This document shows, piece after piece, positions 11,383 to 23,400 of a stretch of DNA of 64,000 bases. Position 1 is the stretch's first letter; every line of letters starts with the position of its first letter. A program made the position numbers and the translations under genes. This DNA comes from Cyprinodon diabolis (taxonomy: Eukaryota > Chordata > Actinopteri > Cyprinodontiformes > Cyprinodontidae). The stretch is from positions 23,273,267 through 23,337,266 of the forward strand of contig CM060072.1 in the NCBI GenBank assembly GCA_030533445.1, in the 5' to 3' direction. Below the pieces are notes generated by a model, which searched no databases, was not told where the DNA came from, and saw only the letters and a list, made by a program, of their open reading frames with translations.

Positions 11383-12739
11383 GTTAGACAGTCGCTGCAG
11401 TTTTTCGCTGTTCTTTTTGTCATTTGTTGTTTTTGATATGATTGGATGTTGTCTTTTGTTTTGATTTTTTCTATTTGGAGGCACATTTTGTAATGGGGAA
11501 ATTTTACATTAGCACATTGCTCTTTTTTTAAATGAGGTATGTCATAATCTCTGATGTAAAGATTGAAGGGTGTGGTAAAGTAAGAAATAAAATGTTTAAA
11601 GGAGACTTTCTAACCTCTGAGTATCTGTCAGTCTTTGCTGACTCCAAAGAAATAAATATGAATGTTTCTTAAGAACGCTTCTCTTTCACCACACACATTT
11701 GCGTAGCCATAAAGAAGGTTCTAGGCTGAATATTTGCTCTCTCCCCTTTGGCAGAATAGGAAGAGTCAGACATTTTTGGACCACACTTTTAGGCTTAGTC
11801 AACAAGTATTCAGTGAGTTCAGATGTGGGGTCATGTTGACTTTTCCATAAAATCCCCCCAAACATTTAAATGCCTGTAAAATGCACACCCAATTAAATTA
11901 ACCACAGTTCTTCAACCCTCTGAAACACACGTATAAGCTTTATTGTTTAAGACAGTTAAATCTATTTTAACTGTGTGTGTTTTAGATTGTGAAGTTGAAA
12001 CATTTAGAGATTTCAAATTGTTCCCTTTATTTTAATGTAACTACATAAATTGATTCATGAATAAAACAAGGCTGCAGATGCAAGTATGGCATAGCACAAA
12101 TTCATATGGCATGATAAGCACAGAACTTGTTGTCCTGGAGATGATAGATCTGGATATTTCTACTTGGAGATTCATAACAGCTACTCTGGAAAAACACCTG
12201 GACATGTGAACTTTAAAGACTTTTTTATAGCAAGCTTAAAGTATATGGTTTAAAAAAAGGTAATGTAGTCTTTCACATACAAAAAGCAAAACATCATTGG
12301 CATAGGGTGCAGAAGTTTATCTCGCAAGCAGAGGGGTGCCGGTTAAAAAGCCAGCTCCCTGAGTAGTTCTGTCCTTGCTCCACACAGTTCTAATGGCTTT
12401 CTGATGATGATCAGCAGACCGGTTGGCGCCTGTGTACAGCAGCCCAGTTTCTACTGGGTTCCCACGGATCCTTAATAGTGAGTGAAATGGCTTTGAGTTC
12501 ATAACTACATAAAAACCTGGCCTTAAATAAAACGTGTTGAATACATCTTTCTATGGTCTCAAACATTTTGAACATACAATTAGTGAGAGCTCATGAATGT
12601 AATTAGTTTCAAAATCATTGGTAAATTGTATTTATTTCTATTATAGTTCAAACTATAATTTTTTACAAAAACGGTTTGTTTGGGATAAATGAAAAAATGG
12701 ACTGGATGCGTTACAGCAACTAAGCTGTCATCATCTTGG
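11383..12739. other. Intron, nothing recognised
   Basis: AT-rich sequence with no exon or identifiable repeat. Confidence 0.45.
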
Positions 12740-13100
12740 ACGTGATGACTGGCTGAATTATTAATTTCATTCACCTGTCTAACTCTTCCTGGTTTCCAAT
12801 CCCTGCTCATCTGATCCACCTGCTCCTGCCTCTATTTAAGATGCTTGCTCCCAGTCATCATGGCCAGATTATCATGTTCTCTCTATCCAGTGGTCAGAGT
12901 GTTTTAAGAGTTCCTTAATGTTTCTGATTTTCTGAACCTGACCTGTTTTGACTGTCAACCACTAAGCCTGCCTGTTCCTGTTCTGAACTGTTAGCCTGAC
13001 CTGGCTTGGGACTCCTGCATCTTCTCTATGGCTGCAGCATCTGGGACACTCTGGGCGGCGCCCACCACATTTTATTGGCAGCCCAGTAATCTGGCTTAAG
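12740..13100 (+). mobile_element. Probable solo LTR or LTR fragment
   Basis: A C/T-rich stretch leads to a TATA-like CTATTTAAGATGCTTG, then a promoter-proximal block containing CAGTCATCATGGCCAGATTA. A series of CCTG-rich phrases follows. This layout (pyrimidine-rich U3, CTATTTAA box, short leader) resembles fish gypsy-type LTRs. No matching second LTR, target duplication or internal coding sequence was found, so class and ends are uncertain. Confidence 0.4.
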
Positions 13101-13193
13101 TAGCTTTTCGAATAATCCCACTGTCTATCCTACCTGAATACTGGGTCCTCTGTTCTGTGTTGTGACATAAGCATAGCAGAGCAGCATGAGCGC

Positions 13194-13241
13194 ATGCTAC
13201 TGTATGCATGTAAGTGAAATCTTACATGCATACAGTAGCAT
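13194..13241. repeat. Perfect 21-bp inverted repeat with 6-base loop
   Basis: The left arm (13194-13214) starts ATGCTACTGTATGCATG and ends TAAG. The right arm (13221-13241) is its exact reverse complement. The loop is TGAAAT. No transposon termini were seen around it. It is shorter than a usual animal microRNA precursor. Confidence 0.95.
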
Positions 13242-14792
13242 AATATGTGCTTTCAATGCCTGTATTTCAATGACATTGCATATAAATCAGGTTAAAGTCT
13301 TAATTTCAGACGTGTATAAACTCCTGTTTAGAAAGGAATAGACAGGTGTATCTACTGACACTATCTCAGTGTCTCGATACCTTTCCTGTCGCAACACAGG
13401 AGAAAGGAGGCCAAGGTGCGCCTCTGGCTTGGAGGTCATTCTACAAAATAATACAAACACCTTAATATTCTTCATTTCTATACACTCCATCAGTTCTGGT
13501 AGTAGTAACAAGCTAACGGACTGAATAATGTCATTTCTAATCAGATTGGCCTGACAAGCAATTTTAGATATTTAAAACATGATATATTCTTAATTCAATA
13601 ACTTACTCAGGTAAATATTCTTCAAGTGATCAGTAAAAGGGCAGAAAAGGCTGTGGAGCATACTTTGCATCCGATGAGGAGTAAACTTTACTTTTAAAAA
13701 CATTCAGATTACGTCATGCACTCTGTGTTCTAACAGCTTAATGCTCAACTGAGAGATTCCCTCTTTTGCATCTTTTAAAAATGCATACAGAGGTCTTGCT
13801 TTGATGCATGAGCCACAAAAAAAGCACTACTTGTTCAAGAGGATCAATTGGATGGATTTTGGGGGGTTTTGCAATGGATTTTTCTTAGTCTGCATTATGA
13901 AGAACAAGTGCAGAGGCAACAGACACACATATTACACATTTACAATATAAATGCAAAAATAACTATATGGATGAACACTTGTAATCACACCATTATGGCA
14001 AATCTACATCTATAAAGCAACACAATAATACAGCAAAGCAACGTTCAGCAGCTGCTGCATTCTCCCCATGAAACACAGCATGTTTTGTTCATGTTGTAGA
14101 TGTGCTGTTTTTGTTTTTCTTCGTTCAGAAGCAAGCTGATCCTCAAGCCTTTTCTTCCCCTCAACATGCTGTATTCTTAAAATAAATACTCGTTTTGCCA
14201 TTACCATGTATTGTTTCAACTGGGTTGTTTGGTGTTGTGGATATGGTTTAATGTTCTCTGAAGTTTTTTAATGTCCATGGGGTGCAAATCAAAAAATAAT
14301 TGGATGTAAATTTAACAAATTAATATCCATGATTAAAATGTTATATATATATATCTATATATATATATATAGATATGTATATCTATAGATATATATATAT
14401 ATATATATATAGATATATTCTACATATTTAGTGTTTTGTAAAATATTTTTTAATACTGAAAATGTAATGATAGGTATAACGTTTGAAAAGGTTTGTGACT
14501 CTTTAGTATGACGGCCTAAGTAATCAGATCTTATCAAGAAAGCATACTCTGGAAATAAGACTCTGCAGGCCAGATATACATTGATCTTCTATATTTTTGT
14601 TTTGGCCCCTTCTCAGTTTTTCGAAGCTAAGCGCATCCCACTGCCAGAAGAAATACAAAGAGTCAATCAGCTTTTCATGGTTTTTACACCATGAAACGCA
14701 GTGAAATATATTGTCTCTGCTGTGCACACTCTGTTGTGCATGCAAGTGCGCGGAAAAACGCTGAAGCACGCAACTGTTCTCGTCCTGCTCAG
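13242..14792. other. Intron with (TA)n-rich tract
   Basis: No coding signal. An imperfect TA/GATA microsatellite occupies 14341-14418. The last bases form the pyrimidine-rich acceptor of exon C2 (CTCGTCCTGCTCAG). Confidence 0.55.
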
Positions 14793-14893
14793 ATCTCTGT
14801 CTCCCATAGAGCCTAACAATGGCCGTAGCTGTTCTCTGATGCGCAGAGACATCGTCGAGCAGTTTCCAGGAGATATCTGTGGCGAGTCCCCTG
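14793..14893 (+). CDS. Host-gene exon C2
   Basis: Exon candidate between acceptor TCGTCCTGCTCAG and donor CCTG|GTATGT. It enters in phase 2, giving Arg with exon B's AG or Lys with C1's AA, and leaves in phase 1 after 33 whole codons. It begins SLSPIEPNNGRSCSLMRRD and continues IVEQFPGDICGESP. Mixed charged and polar composition, no stops and good splice sites at both ends make this a believable coding exon. No domain is recognised; the RSCSLMRRD segment could be a phospho-Ser site by composition, which is speculation. Splicing from the GC-donor form of C1 into this exon would create an early stop. Confidence 0.6.
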
Positions 14894-16349
14894 GTATGTC
14901 CTCCCCTCCCCACCTCAGACACTTCTCTTCATCCAGCAAGCCCGGCCTCTGTTATGGTTAGGGCCCTTCAACAGAAGTTGGGGAAAAACAGGGGCTGTTG
15001 TTGTCTCCTTGCGGGAGAGATAAACGTGTTTTCCTTTTCTTTCTGCTGGGGAAGGAAAGCAAGAGAGATAAAAGCAACACTGCATGCTGTGGTGTTCCCC
15101 CTAACTGCCAATAACTGCACACCTCCGCAGACTCCGATAACAGGACCATCCACAGCACCTTTAGCAAGAACAAGAGAGTGCAGGGAGGGGAGGAGAGGGG
15201 AGGATGGCAGAGTAATGCCATGTGATATAGAGAGCATGCGGGCACAGCTTCACCCCCAGGCAGAATGAACGGGGGCCTGCTGTGTCTCTCCTGCATGATT
15301 AATCTGGCTGAGGGGCAGGAGGACCTGTCTGCATTAAATCCCTACTCTACACACACATCCTCATAAAGCCACGGATCAGCAGAAGACCTATGGTCATGCT
15401 GAGGTTAGAACTACAACTAGGAGGAAAACAGTACCGGTGACTGAGTTGGAGAAAGTTTAACTTCTGTCTCTGAGCCAAGGGCAGCACCTGGATGTTCCTC
15501 ACATGCAGACAGTAATCCTTCCTCCTGTGCCCAAACTGTGCAGAGCTCCTCTACGCGAGGACGTTTGATGGTCTTGGTTTCTAGCTAGTTGCGGTTCTCG
15601 GTGACTCATCCTCTCATGTGACCTCTGTCTCCCAGGCAACATTGTGGATGTTCCCTGATACTGAGCTCCACTTTTTGTGTAATTCATACAAGGCAGATGG
15701 GCCGGGAAATGTGGCTCGCTCTTAAAAAAAAATGTACTCCTTAAGGCTTTTGAGGTACATCATCTTGTCCTATAGTTTTACACTCTGTTAATCTTCACAA
15801 CATTCTGGATAAATAATGTAGTTTTTGTGCTTTTTAGGCCTTCACAATGACAGGATGATCTTTCTGTCAATGGTACAAAAATAGCAGGATAAAACAAAAC
15901 AAAAACTCAAAAGCAGGATTTTTTTCTTTGTTTGATATTGATAGTTGTTAAAAATACTTAAATGTGAGCATAATTTACAACTGCAAGCTTCCACAACTCT
16001 GAGGTTTTATATACGTTTTCAACAGATTCCCAGTAATATCACTTATACTAGAGAGAAGAGAACTACTTCAGTTTAGAAAATCTGAAAGAAGTCATTGAAG
16101 CACTCTGCACATAATTTCAATTACATTCAGTTGTTCTATCACAACTCATGTCTTCTCAAGGCCTCTTAAAAACAAACCAGTCAAACCACTTAGATAGATT
16201 GGTTAAAGGTTTCCTATGTAAGAAAACCAAGGCAATGGTAAAGAGAATTGGCACTAACTCTGACCCCTGTGGTAGGCTACTTCACAACTAACTCTGGAGC
16301 TTTATTTATCATTAGCATCAGCAAATTGAAATCAGTCAGACAAATCAGA
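14894..16349. other. Intron, nothing recognised
   Basis: It begins at the exon C2 donor. There is a purine-rich patch near 15180-15206 (AGGGAGGGGAGGAGAGGGGA). No supported exon or repeat. Confidence 0.45.
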
Positions 16350-17030
16350 TTTAAAGCTATGGTTGGTAATATTTGAGAGTTAGCAACTCTCCCCCTTCCT
16401 CTTCCTCCTCCATTCAAAGCAATGTCCTCACCCCCAAACTCGAACGTGCATCTCAAAGAGAACCCGTAAAAGCACAGGGGAGCTGACTCTGCCATTTCTT
16501 TCAATATATTTTGGACTTCAACCTAATTAACTCACATCCCATTCACCTGTAAATAAACTATATTATTGTGGCTTTCAAGGTAGCAGGCTGTTAAATTTAG
16601 CAATACAAACCATACAAGTTTCAGCATGTTATTTTCAATGATATTTCCTCACAAATTTTGCAAATGTGTGTTGTGAATATATCCGACAATGACAAAACCT
16701 GACGAGCGCCCAGTCGCAGGAGGGGACAGAGATGAATATATCTGATCGGACTGGGATTGGTCAGAATTTTTAGAGGCATACAGCTCTCACAGACATCTGA
16801 ATTTTTCAATTGCAAAGTAAGGACACAACAAAATCATGTTCTTTCAGGAAATAGTTATAGTTGTTTGTTAACATTTAACTTAATCTTAATACATTGTATA
16901 AAAAAGGGATTTAAATAAAATATGTTAATCTGTCTGAGATTGACATGATTACATATTTCTGTGCATATTTCAAGTAAATTGCCAAAAGAAAAGCATGTGA
17001 TGTAAAGTGGCATGATATGGATAAACTTAG
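16350..17030 (+). mobile_element. Possible TTAA-flanked repeat
   Basis: The start, TTAAAGCTATGGTTGGTAAT, and the internal block around 16770-16800 (TTTTTAGAGGCATACAGCTC, then TCACAGACAT) match a dispersed fish repeat as I remember it. I cannot identify the right terminus or a matching TTAA duplication, so class and end are tentative. Confidence 0.35.
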
Positions 17031-18612
17031 TTTTCAATTGCAGCTATTGGGCTAATGGGTTCCTCATAAGTATGTCTGTTTCAGACTTTGAAGTTGCAAA
17101 ATGCAGCAGTTTTGAAGGACACATCTGGTACTAAAAAATTAAAAGTCCCCTGTGTTCTTTTAATAAACGCTGTCACTATGTTTTTGTTTTCAAATCATCC
17201 AGAAAGGTTCTCACTTTTCTTGATATGAGGCTCAGATGTTTTTCTATAGAAATACTTAAAAAAAAACAAATGTGTATGAAAATACACATAAAAACAAATT
17301 AGATGTATTATTTACAAATTAGCAACAGAGAACATTAGCCACACTGTCAACTAATGTATTATATCACCTCTCCTACATGCAATACAGAAGTTTGCTTGTT
17401 GATGAGTTACGTTTTTATTGTATCATGTAACAATTTACATTGAAATAGAAAGACAGGAGAAAATCCAAATGTCTTTTTGAACAATATGTTTTGTTAAGTG
17501 AACTGACTTGAAAGCAAAGTTAGGCTAAATTCAGCATTGAGCGCTGCATTTTGCTAAAAAGTGGATGACTAAGACTCAAGAGGCAGGTAGAGGGTTAACG
17601 TCTTGCGGTCCGCTCCACATTAACTGGAAAGGAATGAAGTGTCAAGCATGTTTTCCTCCGCTGCAAGACGGTCAAAGCCCTTCCTCCTCCTCGTCCTCCT
17701 CACGGACGAGTCACCCCTCAACCCTTCTCCCCCACATCACCCGCATGCCTCCCACTCCCAACAACCTCCCACAACCATGACCAAATTATTTTCCACCATC
17801 CAGTGATTTGTCTTGCCAGACAAGAAAAAAAAAAAGATCTGTGTCATGGTTCAGTCAGTTTCCACTACTTCGCCCTTGCTTTTACACCATAAACCAGAAA
17901 AACAAGTATCCTTTTTAAATTCACCTTGTGTCTGTTTTTCATGCATACTTCAACTTGTTGAAGCGGCATAAGGGTTTTGTAGAATCCGAATGAGCCTCTG
18001 TGAGTGTATGGCAAACTTAGGTGCTCTGATTTAGAGGGTCTGAATGAAAGTATTGAGCACAGACAAGGTGAAGAGGGAGGAAGCACAAGACGGAGCACTC
18101 AATGAGACAGAGAATGCATGAACAAGGGAAGTGGAATGAGAGCGAAGAGAGACGGAACGAGGGATAGAGCAAAATAAGCCCCACCAGTGAGCAGGCCACA
18201 CAGACCTGCCAAACTGCTCGAAAAAAAAAGCCCCCTCTGTTTTATTTATAGTTCACTGTAACCATGGCAACCAGAGAGGTCAGGCAAGCTGGGCCTGTGC
18301 TTCACCCCGCTCCGGGGATTAGGATTTCACAGAGGTTCTCAGATGTGAAAAAGGTGGTCTAGAGCAGCTTGTAGCTCGCCAACGCAGCCCTCCTGGCTTT
18401 TGGTTATCGAGTCTGGCGCACTGTGGCAAGTGGTGTTGTGTAGGGTCGGGAGAGTTGGGTTGTAAAGATTCCTGGAAATAGAGTGGGAATGGTGGTTTGG
18501 GAAGATGAGGACTACCAAAGTGGAGAAATATGCACAGCCTTCACAAGTTATTTTAATTCAGCATTTCCTTTATACCCAGTCCTTAAAGATTTTGTTTTGA
18601 TTGTGTAAAAAA
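17031..18612. other. Intron, nothing recognised
   Basis: Mixed composition, somewhat GC-richer at 17.6-17.8 and 18.2-18.5 kb. No splice-supported exon was found. Confidence 0.4.
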
Positions 18613-18934
18613 AAGTGGCTGCACAGTGGAGCAATGGGTAGCACTGCTGCCTTGCAGCAAAAAGGTTTGGGGTTCGATTCCTGGCCCTGGATGGAGTTTG
18701 CATCTTCTCCCTGTGCATGCCTGGGTTCTCTCATTCTACTGTGGCTTCCTCTAACAATCCAATAATAATGACTCTTAGGTTAATTGGCTTCTCAAAATTA
18801 TCCTTAGGTGTAAATGGTTGTTTGTCTCTGTGTTGCCCTGCAATGGACTGGCAACCTGTGCACGCTGCATCTCATGCGTAGATAGCTAGAGATAGGCATC
18901 AGCACCCCTCGGACAGAAAATGGATGGATGGATA
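18613..18934 (+). repeat. tRNA-derived SINE-type repeat
   Basis: The head resembles RNA polymerase III promoter boxes: an A-box-like GTGGCTGCACAGTGG region and a perfect B-box GGTTCGATTCC at 18671-18681. The body contains phrases typical of a common fish repeat (TGGAGTTTGCATCTTCTCCC, TGCCCTGCAATGGACTGGC) and the tail is ATGGATGGATGG. Diverged copies lie at 39561-39902 and, inverted, at 37420-37712. Confidence 0.8.
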
Positions 18935-21271
18935 TCTAAAAAAAAATTTTGCAAGTTTTCTAATATGAGGGTATCAGATTAAAATGGGCTGGATGCATAT
19001 TTATACCACTCTTAAAAGTTATGCTATCCTATCAAATTAAATCCGGTTAAAAAAATACATTAGAGTTTGTGTCTGTAATAAGATACAGAATGGAAAGCTT
19101 CAAGGTTTTTCATATTTTTGCACAGGACCAAAAATAAATGAAAATTCAACACAAGTCATAAACTATATAAGCAGGTTACATTTAGTCTGGATTTGAGTAT
19201 TAGCATTGCAGGTTGGATTTAACAATTTTGTTTTAAACAGTTTTGTTTATAATATTTGCACCTCTTGTTCAAATTTACAAGTTTTAGATACAAATATTGT
19301 CGCTTTCTAAATATCTCTAAGCTTATAAAGACAGTTATCTCTTTTTTGTAATTGTATATTTCAAAACATGGCGGTAAAAATATATATGGAATCGAAACAA
19401 TTGTAAGATAAAAAAAATGCATTCATGCTCTTATCGTCTTTTTAGCTTAATCAACAAGCAAAAAACGTATACTGAGTCATGCATTGTTATCCATGTTTGT
19501 AATGCAAACATAAAAAAAAACTATTAAAAAAATATTTAGATTAATAATTTCAGTTTGATTATTTAAGTGAGTGAAGTGAAGTTAAGCCCAGGGAAGAATA
19601 CAGCAAAAGGAATTGCAGGTTTAAAGCTATCAGAGATCAAAAAGGAGATGAGGAAAAACGATTATAGCACTAAAGGAAAAGCTTGGTGTGACTACAGCAG
19701 TGACCTCCAGGTTCCTTTTGGGATCGAGGGCCAATGTTGCTAGGAGACGGCTGATGCTAAGCCAGAGTTGCCACGCATGGATACTGCTAAAAACTATACT
19801 CACGAGTGTGGGGCTCAATAAACCTTAAGGGGGGTGGAGAAAAATATATTGAACGCTATCTCTTTTTAAGTTTTTTTACAATGCCTAGTCAAATTATAAC
19901 TTCTTCGTCTCTCAGTTGGTCTCTCACTCCTTACCTCTGTCAGATAACCCTTTAACAGGCTCAAGAACTTGTCATTACCAGAATTCTTTCAACTTCTGTT
20001 TAATTTGCTCATTTACCTGCATCCATCACAGATAAATGAGCAATACAATGAAATGCATACATTCTAGTCAGTTATTTCCAAGGCAAAGAGCTTAAATTCT
20101 CTGGAGACATCAAGTATTTTTCACATTGATCAAAATGCACAATGAAGGAACAAGAAATGTAATTAGGAGATTTTCCTGTTTGAAACAGTATTTCTGATCA
20201 GAATAACAGTTGAATATAACATTACAGCAGCGTGAACAGAAAAATATCATGGTGGTTCAAATAAAGGTCACTTTATTGATTTCAAACTTGACTATATTTA
20301 CTTTGAACAGAAAAACTTCAGATTTTTCTTTCTAAATATGTGTTTCACATGGGAGGATTTTTGCTAATGCACCTCTTCCAGTCTCCATTTCTTTTTTCCT
20401 GCCTTAGTGTAAAACATAGTCAAAACTAGTATTTTTTTTTTTACATTTTTTATTTTCAATATGAAAAATTATTAACCTAAATAGAATGTGATATGCACAG
20501 ATGATATATTAAACAAAACTCTTTAACTTTGAACAGATTTTATTCATAAGTGAGATTATTATCATGAAGTATATAAGTTCTGTAACCATATCAGTGATCA
20601 CAGTTCTGTCATGTTGGATATTATTCATTGTTATTGTGATTCTAATATATATTTCCATTCAGATAGTAAAAGAACACAGTTCTGTAATAATTTAAATGAC
20701 AGTAATCATTTAAATGGCTTGATTACAGTTAATGTTTTTTAAAGCTGAGCAAATTTAGAAAAAATCAAATGTATAAAAAGTCACAATTAAATAAATAAGG
20801 TTAACATCAGCAAAAGTGGTTGGTCACTGTAAAGATTCTTTATTTTTCTGCAAATCTGCACAGTGGAGGAATATTAAAGAGAAATTGTGGAGTTATCTAA
20901 AGATGCTGCCACCTGTGGCCAAAACACAGAAGTGCAGCTCTCTTCTGCTCGTTCTTTTATGTCGTGCTCATACTTTCTCGTTTCCCTTTTTTCACCTTAT
21001 ATGGAGTTGCCATTGGTGTTCGAGTTGAGTTGTATGCCAATCGCTTCTGAGTATTCACAAAATCCATCTTGAATATAACACTGCAATTATTTGCTAGGTT
21101 GGACCCTTTTAACATCGCAACACTTGATGTTACGTCTGCCGAACAGCAGGGTAACCTTCCTACCCAAAGTAAATTCAAGAAAAAAGACCACATCCTTATA
21201 GATGCATCAGCCCTGAACTACTGAGGTGTCAGTCTGCTCATCAAACAATGTTTTGGTCGTAAAAGGTCAGA
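18935..21271. other. AT-rich intron, nothing recognised
   Basis: Low-GC sequence with many A and T runs. No exon or identifiable mobile element was seen. Confidence 0.45.
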
Positions 21272-21696
21272 TTAAAAAGACTATATTAAGGATTTCTTTC
21301 AGTAAAAACGTACAAAATGTTAACCTGGCATAAGCCATATTGAAATGTGTAGTTCAATTTACATCTACATTAATGTGGGAAGCCTCCTGTAGAACATTTT
21401 CACTAAAAGGAGGGACATTCCTAACAGTTTTTAGCCAATCACAGCAGCAGCAGCTGAGATGTATCACATTAACTGATTTGTTTCATGGAGTTAAGAGATA
21501 AATCAAACACTTACTTGATCCGGTATGAACAAACGAGCTAACGTCCTCCCATCCACGAGTCTTAAAAAAAAAAAGAAATTAGAGGGTATTCTCTACCCTC
21601 TAAGCACAACCCTGTACCCCGAGAGGGATGTCTATTAAACACACACAAGAGCATGCACAAGCCCATTTCACCTTGTGCACACTCTAATAGTGATTT

Positions 21697-22165
21697 TGTC
21701 AAGATTTGGTTTAAAGGTTTTTGATTGGACCCAAAAGCAGAAGCTGAGAGGCAGAGGTGAGTTCTTGGAGGGTTTAATGAGAGATCAGGCAACAAAACAG
21801 GTATCCAAAAATCCAACTTAAAAATCAAACACTAACCAGAACCATGGAAACATCAGGGGAAAACCAACAAGAAGCCAGGATGAGGAAAGGTAAGATGAGG
21901 AACCAGCAAAGAGGGACTGCAGAGGGAGTGTATTTATGGCTGACTGAACAAAGGTAGAGCTAATGAGCTGATAGGGAACAGGTGTGATTAGAGCTGATGA
22001 GGAAGCCAAGGGAAAAGAACACAAGGAGGCAGCAGAGGACAGACAGAAAAACCTAAGCAACTTAAATGAATCCAGACACACCAAAAAAGCTAGAAAACAA
22101 TGAAAAACCTGGCTAAACTTGAAACAGAAAACTTAAAGAAAAACAACAGAACCAAGATCGTTACA
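21697..22165 (-). repeat. 3' LTR of the nested retrotransposon (469 bp)
   Basis: On the minus strand it begins TGTAACGATCTTGG and ends CAAATCTTGACA (TG...CA). GATTT (21692-21696) abuts it and recurs after the other LTR at 24982-24986. It is nearly identical to the copy at 24474-24981 apart from a 39-base length difference and scattered substitutions. The purine-rich block next to it (22166-22180, minus strand GAGTGGGGGGCTC) looks like the polypurine tract, which sets the orientation. Confidence 0.93.
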
Positions 22166-22483
22166 GAGCCCCCCACTCAAGGGCGGATTCCAGACGCCCC
22201 TTTAATGTTCAAAAACATAAAACAACCCACCCAGGGCGGGCGGACGGGGAACCAGGAAGGAGGGCAAGAAGCCAAAAACAGTCCAAGAAACAAAACGCAA
22301 CCCATCCAGAGTGGGCGAGGACAACCGAAAGTCTCTGAAAGGCCGGCTGCGGGGCCGGAGGCGAGGCAGAGTCTCTGGAGGGCGGCCGCGGGGCCGGAGC
22401 TGAGGCAGACGCTCTGGAGGCCGGCCGCTGGGCCGGAGCTGAGGCAGACGCTCTGGAGGCCGGCGTCTCCAATGCTGCAGGAA

Positions 22484-22755
22484 CCTAGGAGGAGGACGCC
22501 GCCTCAGCAGGATGCACCGAGGAGGACGCCGCCTCCGCCTCAGCAGGATGCACCAAGGAGGACGCCGCCTCCGCCTCAGCAGGATGCACCAAGGAGGACG
22601 CCGCCTCCGCCTCAGCAGGATGCACCAAGGAGGACGCCGCCTCCGCCTCAGCAGGATGCACCGAGGAGGACGCCGCCTCCGCCTCAGCAGGAAGCACCAA
22701 TGAGGACGCCGCCTCCGCTTCAGCAGGAAGCACCGAGGAGGACGCCGCCTCCGCT
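22484..22755 (-). repeat. 36-bp minisatellite inside the LTR element
   Basis: About seven to eight tandem copies of a 36-base unit (GAGGACGCCGCCTCCGCCTC then AGCAGGATGCACCAAG, with GAAGCACC variants at the right end). On the minus strand it reads as a repeated Ala/Glu-rich peptide (HPAEAEAASSLV); on the plus strand it is also open (TPPPPQQDAPRR). It lies in a different minus-strand frame from the gag-like ORF. Confidence 0.9.
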
Positions 22756-22774
22756 TCTGCTGCTCTGCAACAGG

Positions 22775-23400
22775 CTCAGACAGGGCCGCCCACTGCGGAT
22801 CAGGAACAGAGGAGCCCGCCGACTGCGGCTCCGCATCAGGAACAGAGGAGCCCGCCGATTGCGGCTTCGCATCAGGTTCTGAGGGGGCCGCCGACCGCGG
22901 CTCAGGAACAGGAACTGATGAATCCGCCGACCGCGGCTCAGGAACAGGAACTAATGAGACCGCCGACCGCGGTTAAGGGACAGGAACAGAGGAGCCTGCC
23001 GATTGCGGCTCCGGATCAGGAACAGGGGAGCCCGCCGACTGCGGCTCCGGTACAGCCTCCGAGGGGGCCGCCGACTGCGGCTCAGGTACAGGAACTAATG
23101 AGACCGCCGACCGCGGTTAAGGGACAGGAACAGAGGAGCCTGCCGATTGCGGCTCCGGATCAGGAACAGAGGAGCCCGCCGATTGCGGCTCCAGATCAGG
23201 AACAGGGGAGCCCGCCGACTGCAGCTCCGGTACAGCCTCAGAGGGGGCCGCCGACTGCAGCTCCGGTACAGCCTCCGAGGGGGCCGCCGACTGCGGCTCA
23301 GGTACAGCCTAAGAGGGGGCCGCGGACCTCGGCTCAGGTACAGCCTCAGAGGGGGCCGCGGACTGCCGCTCAGGTACAGCCTCAGAGGGGGCTTGGAGCG
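22775..23400 (-). repeat. Imperfect ~36-39-bp GC-rich minisatellite
   Basis: A tandem array of variants of GCCGCCGACTGCGGCTC followed by AGGTACAG or CGGAACAG phrases. Units are less regular than in the two neighbouring blocks, and a larger duplication (22950-23040 against 23095-23180) is visible. Confidence 0.85.

Noticed and set aside
13194..13241. MicroRNA gene
   Set aside because: The hairpin is perfect but only 48 nt long. Animal precursors are usually longer and imperfect, and there is no expression evidence.
14524..14961. Minus-strand open frames of 90 and 132 codons overlapping exon C2
   Set aside because: They have no splice support or recognisable motif and are antisense to a better-supported exon.
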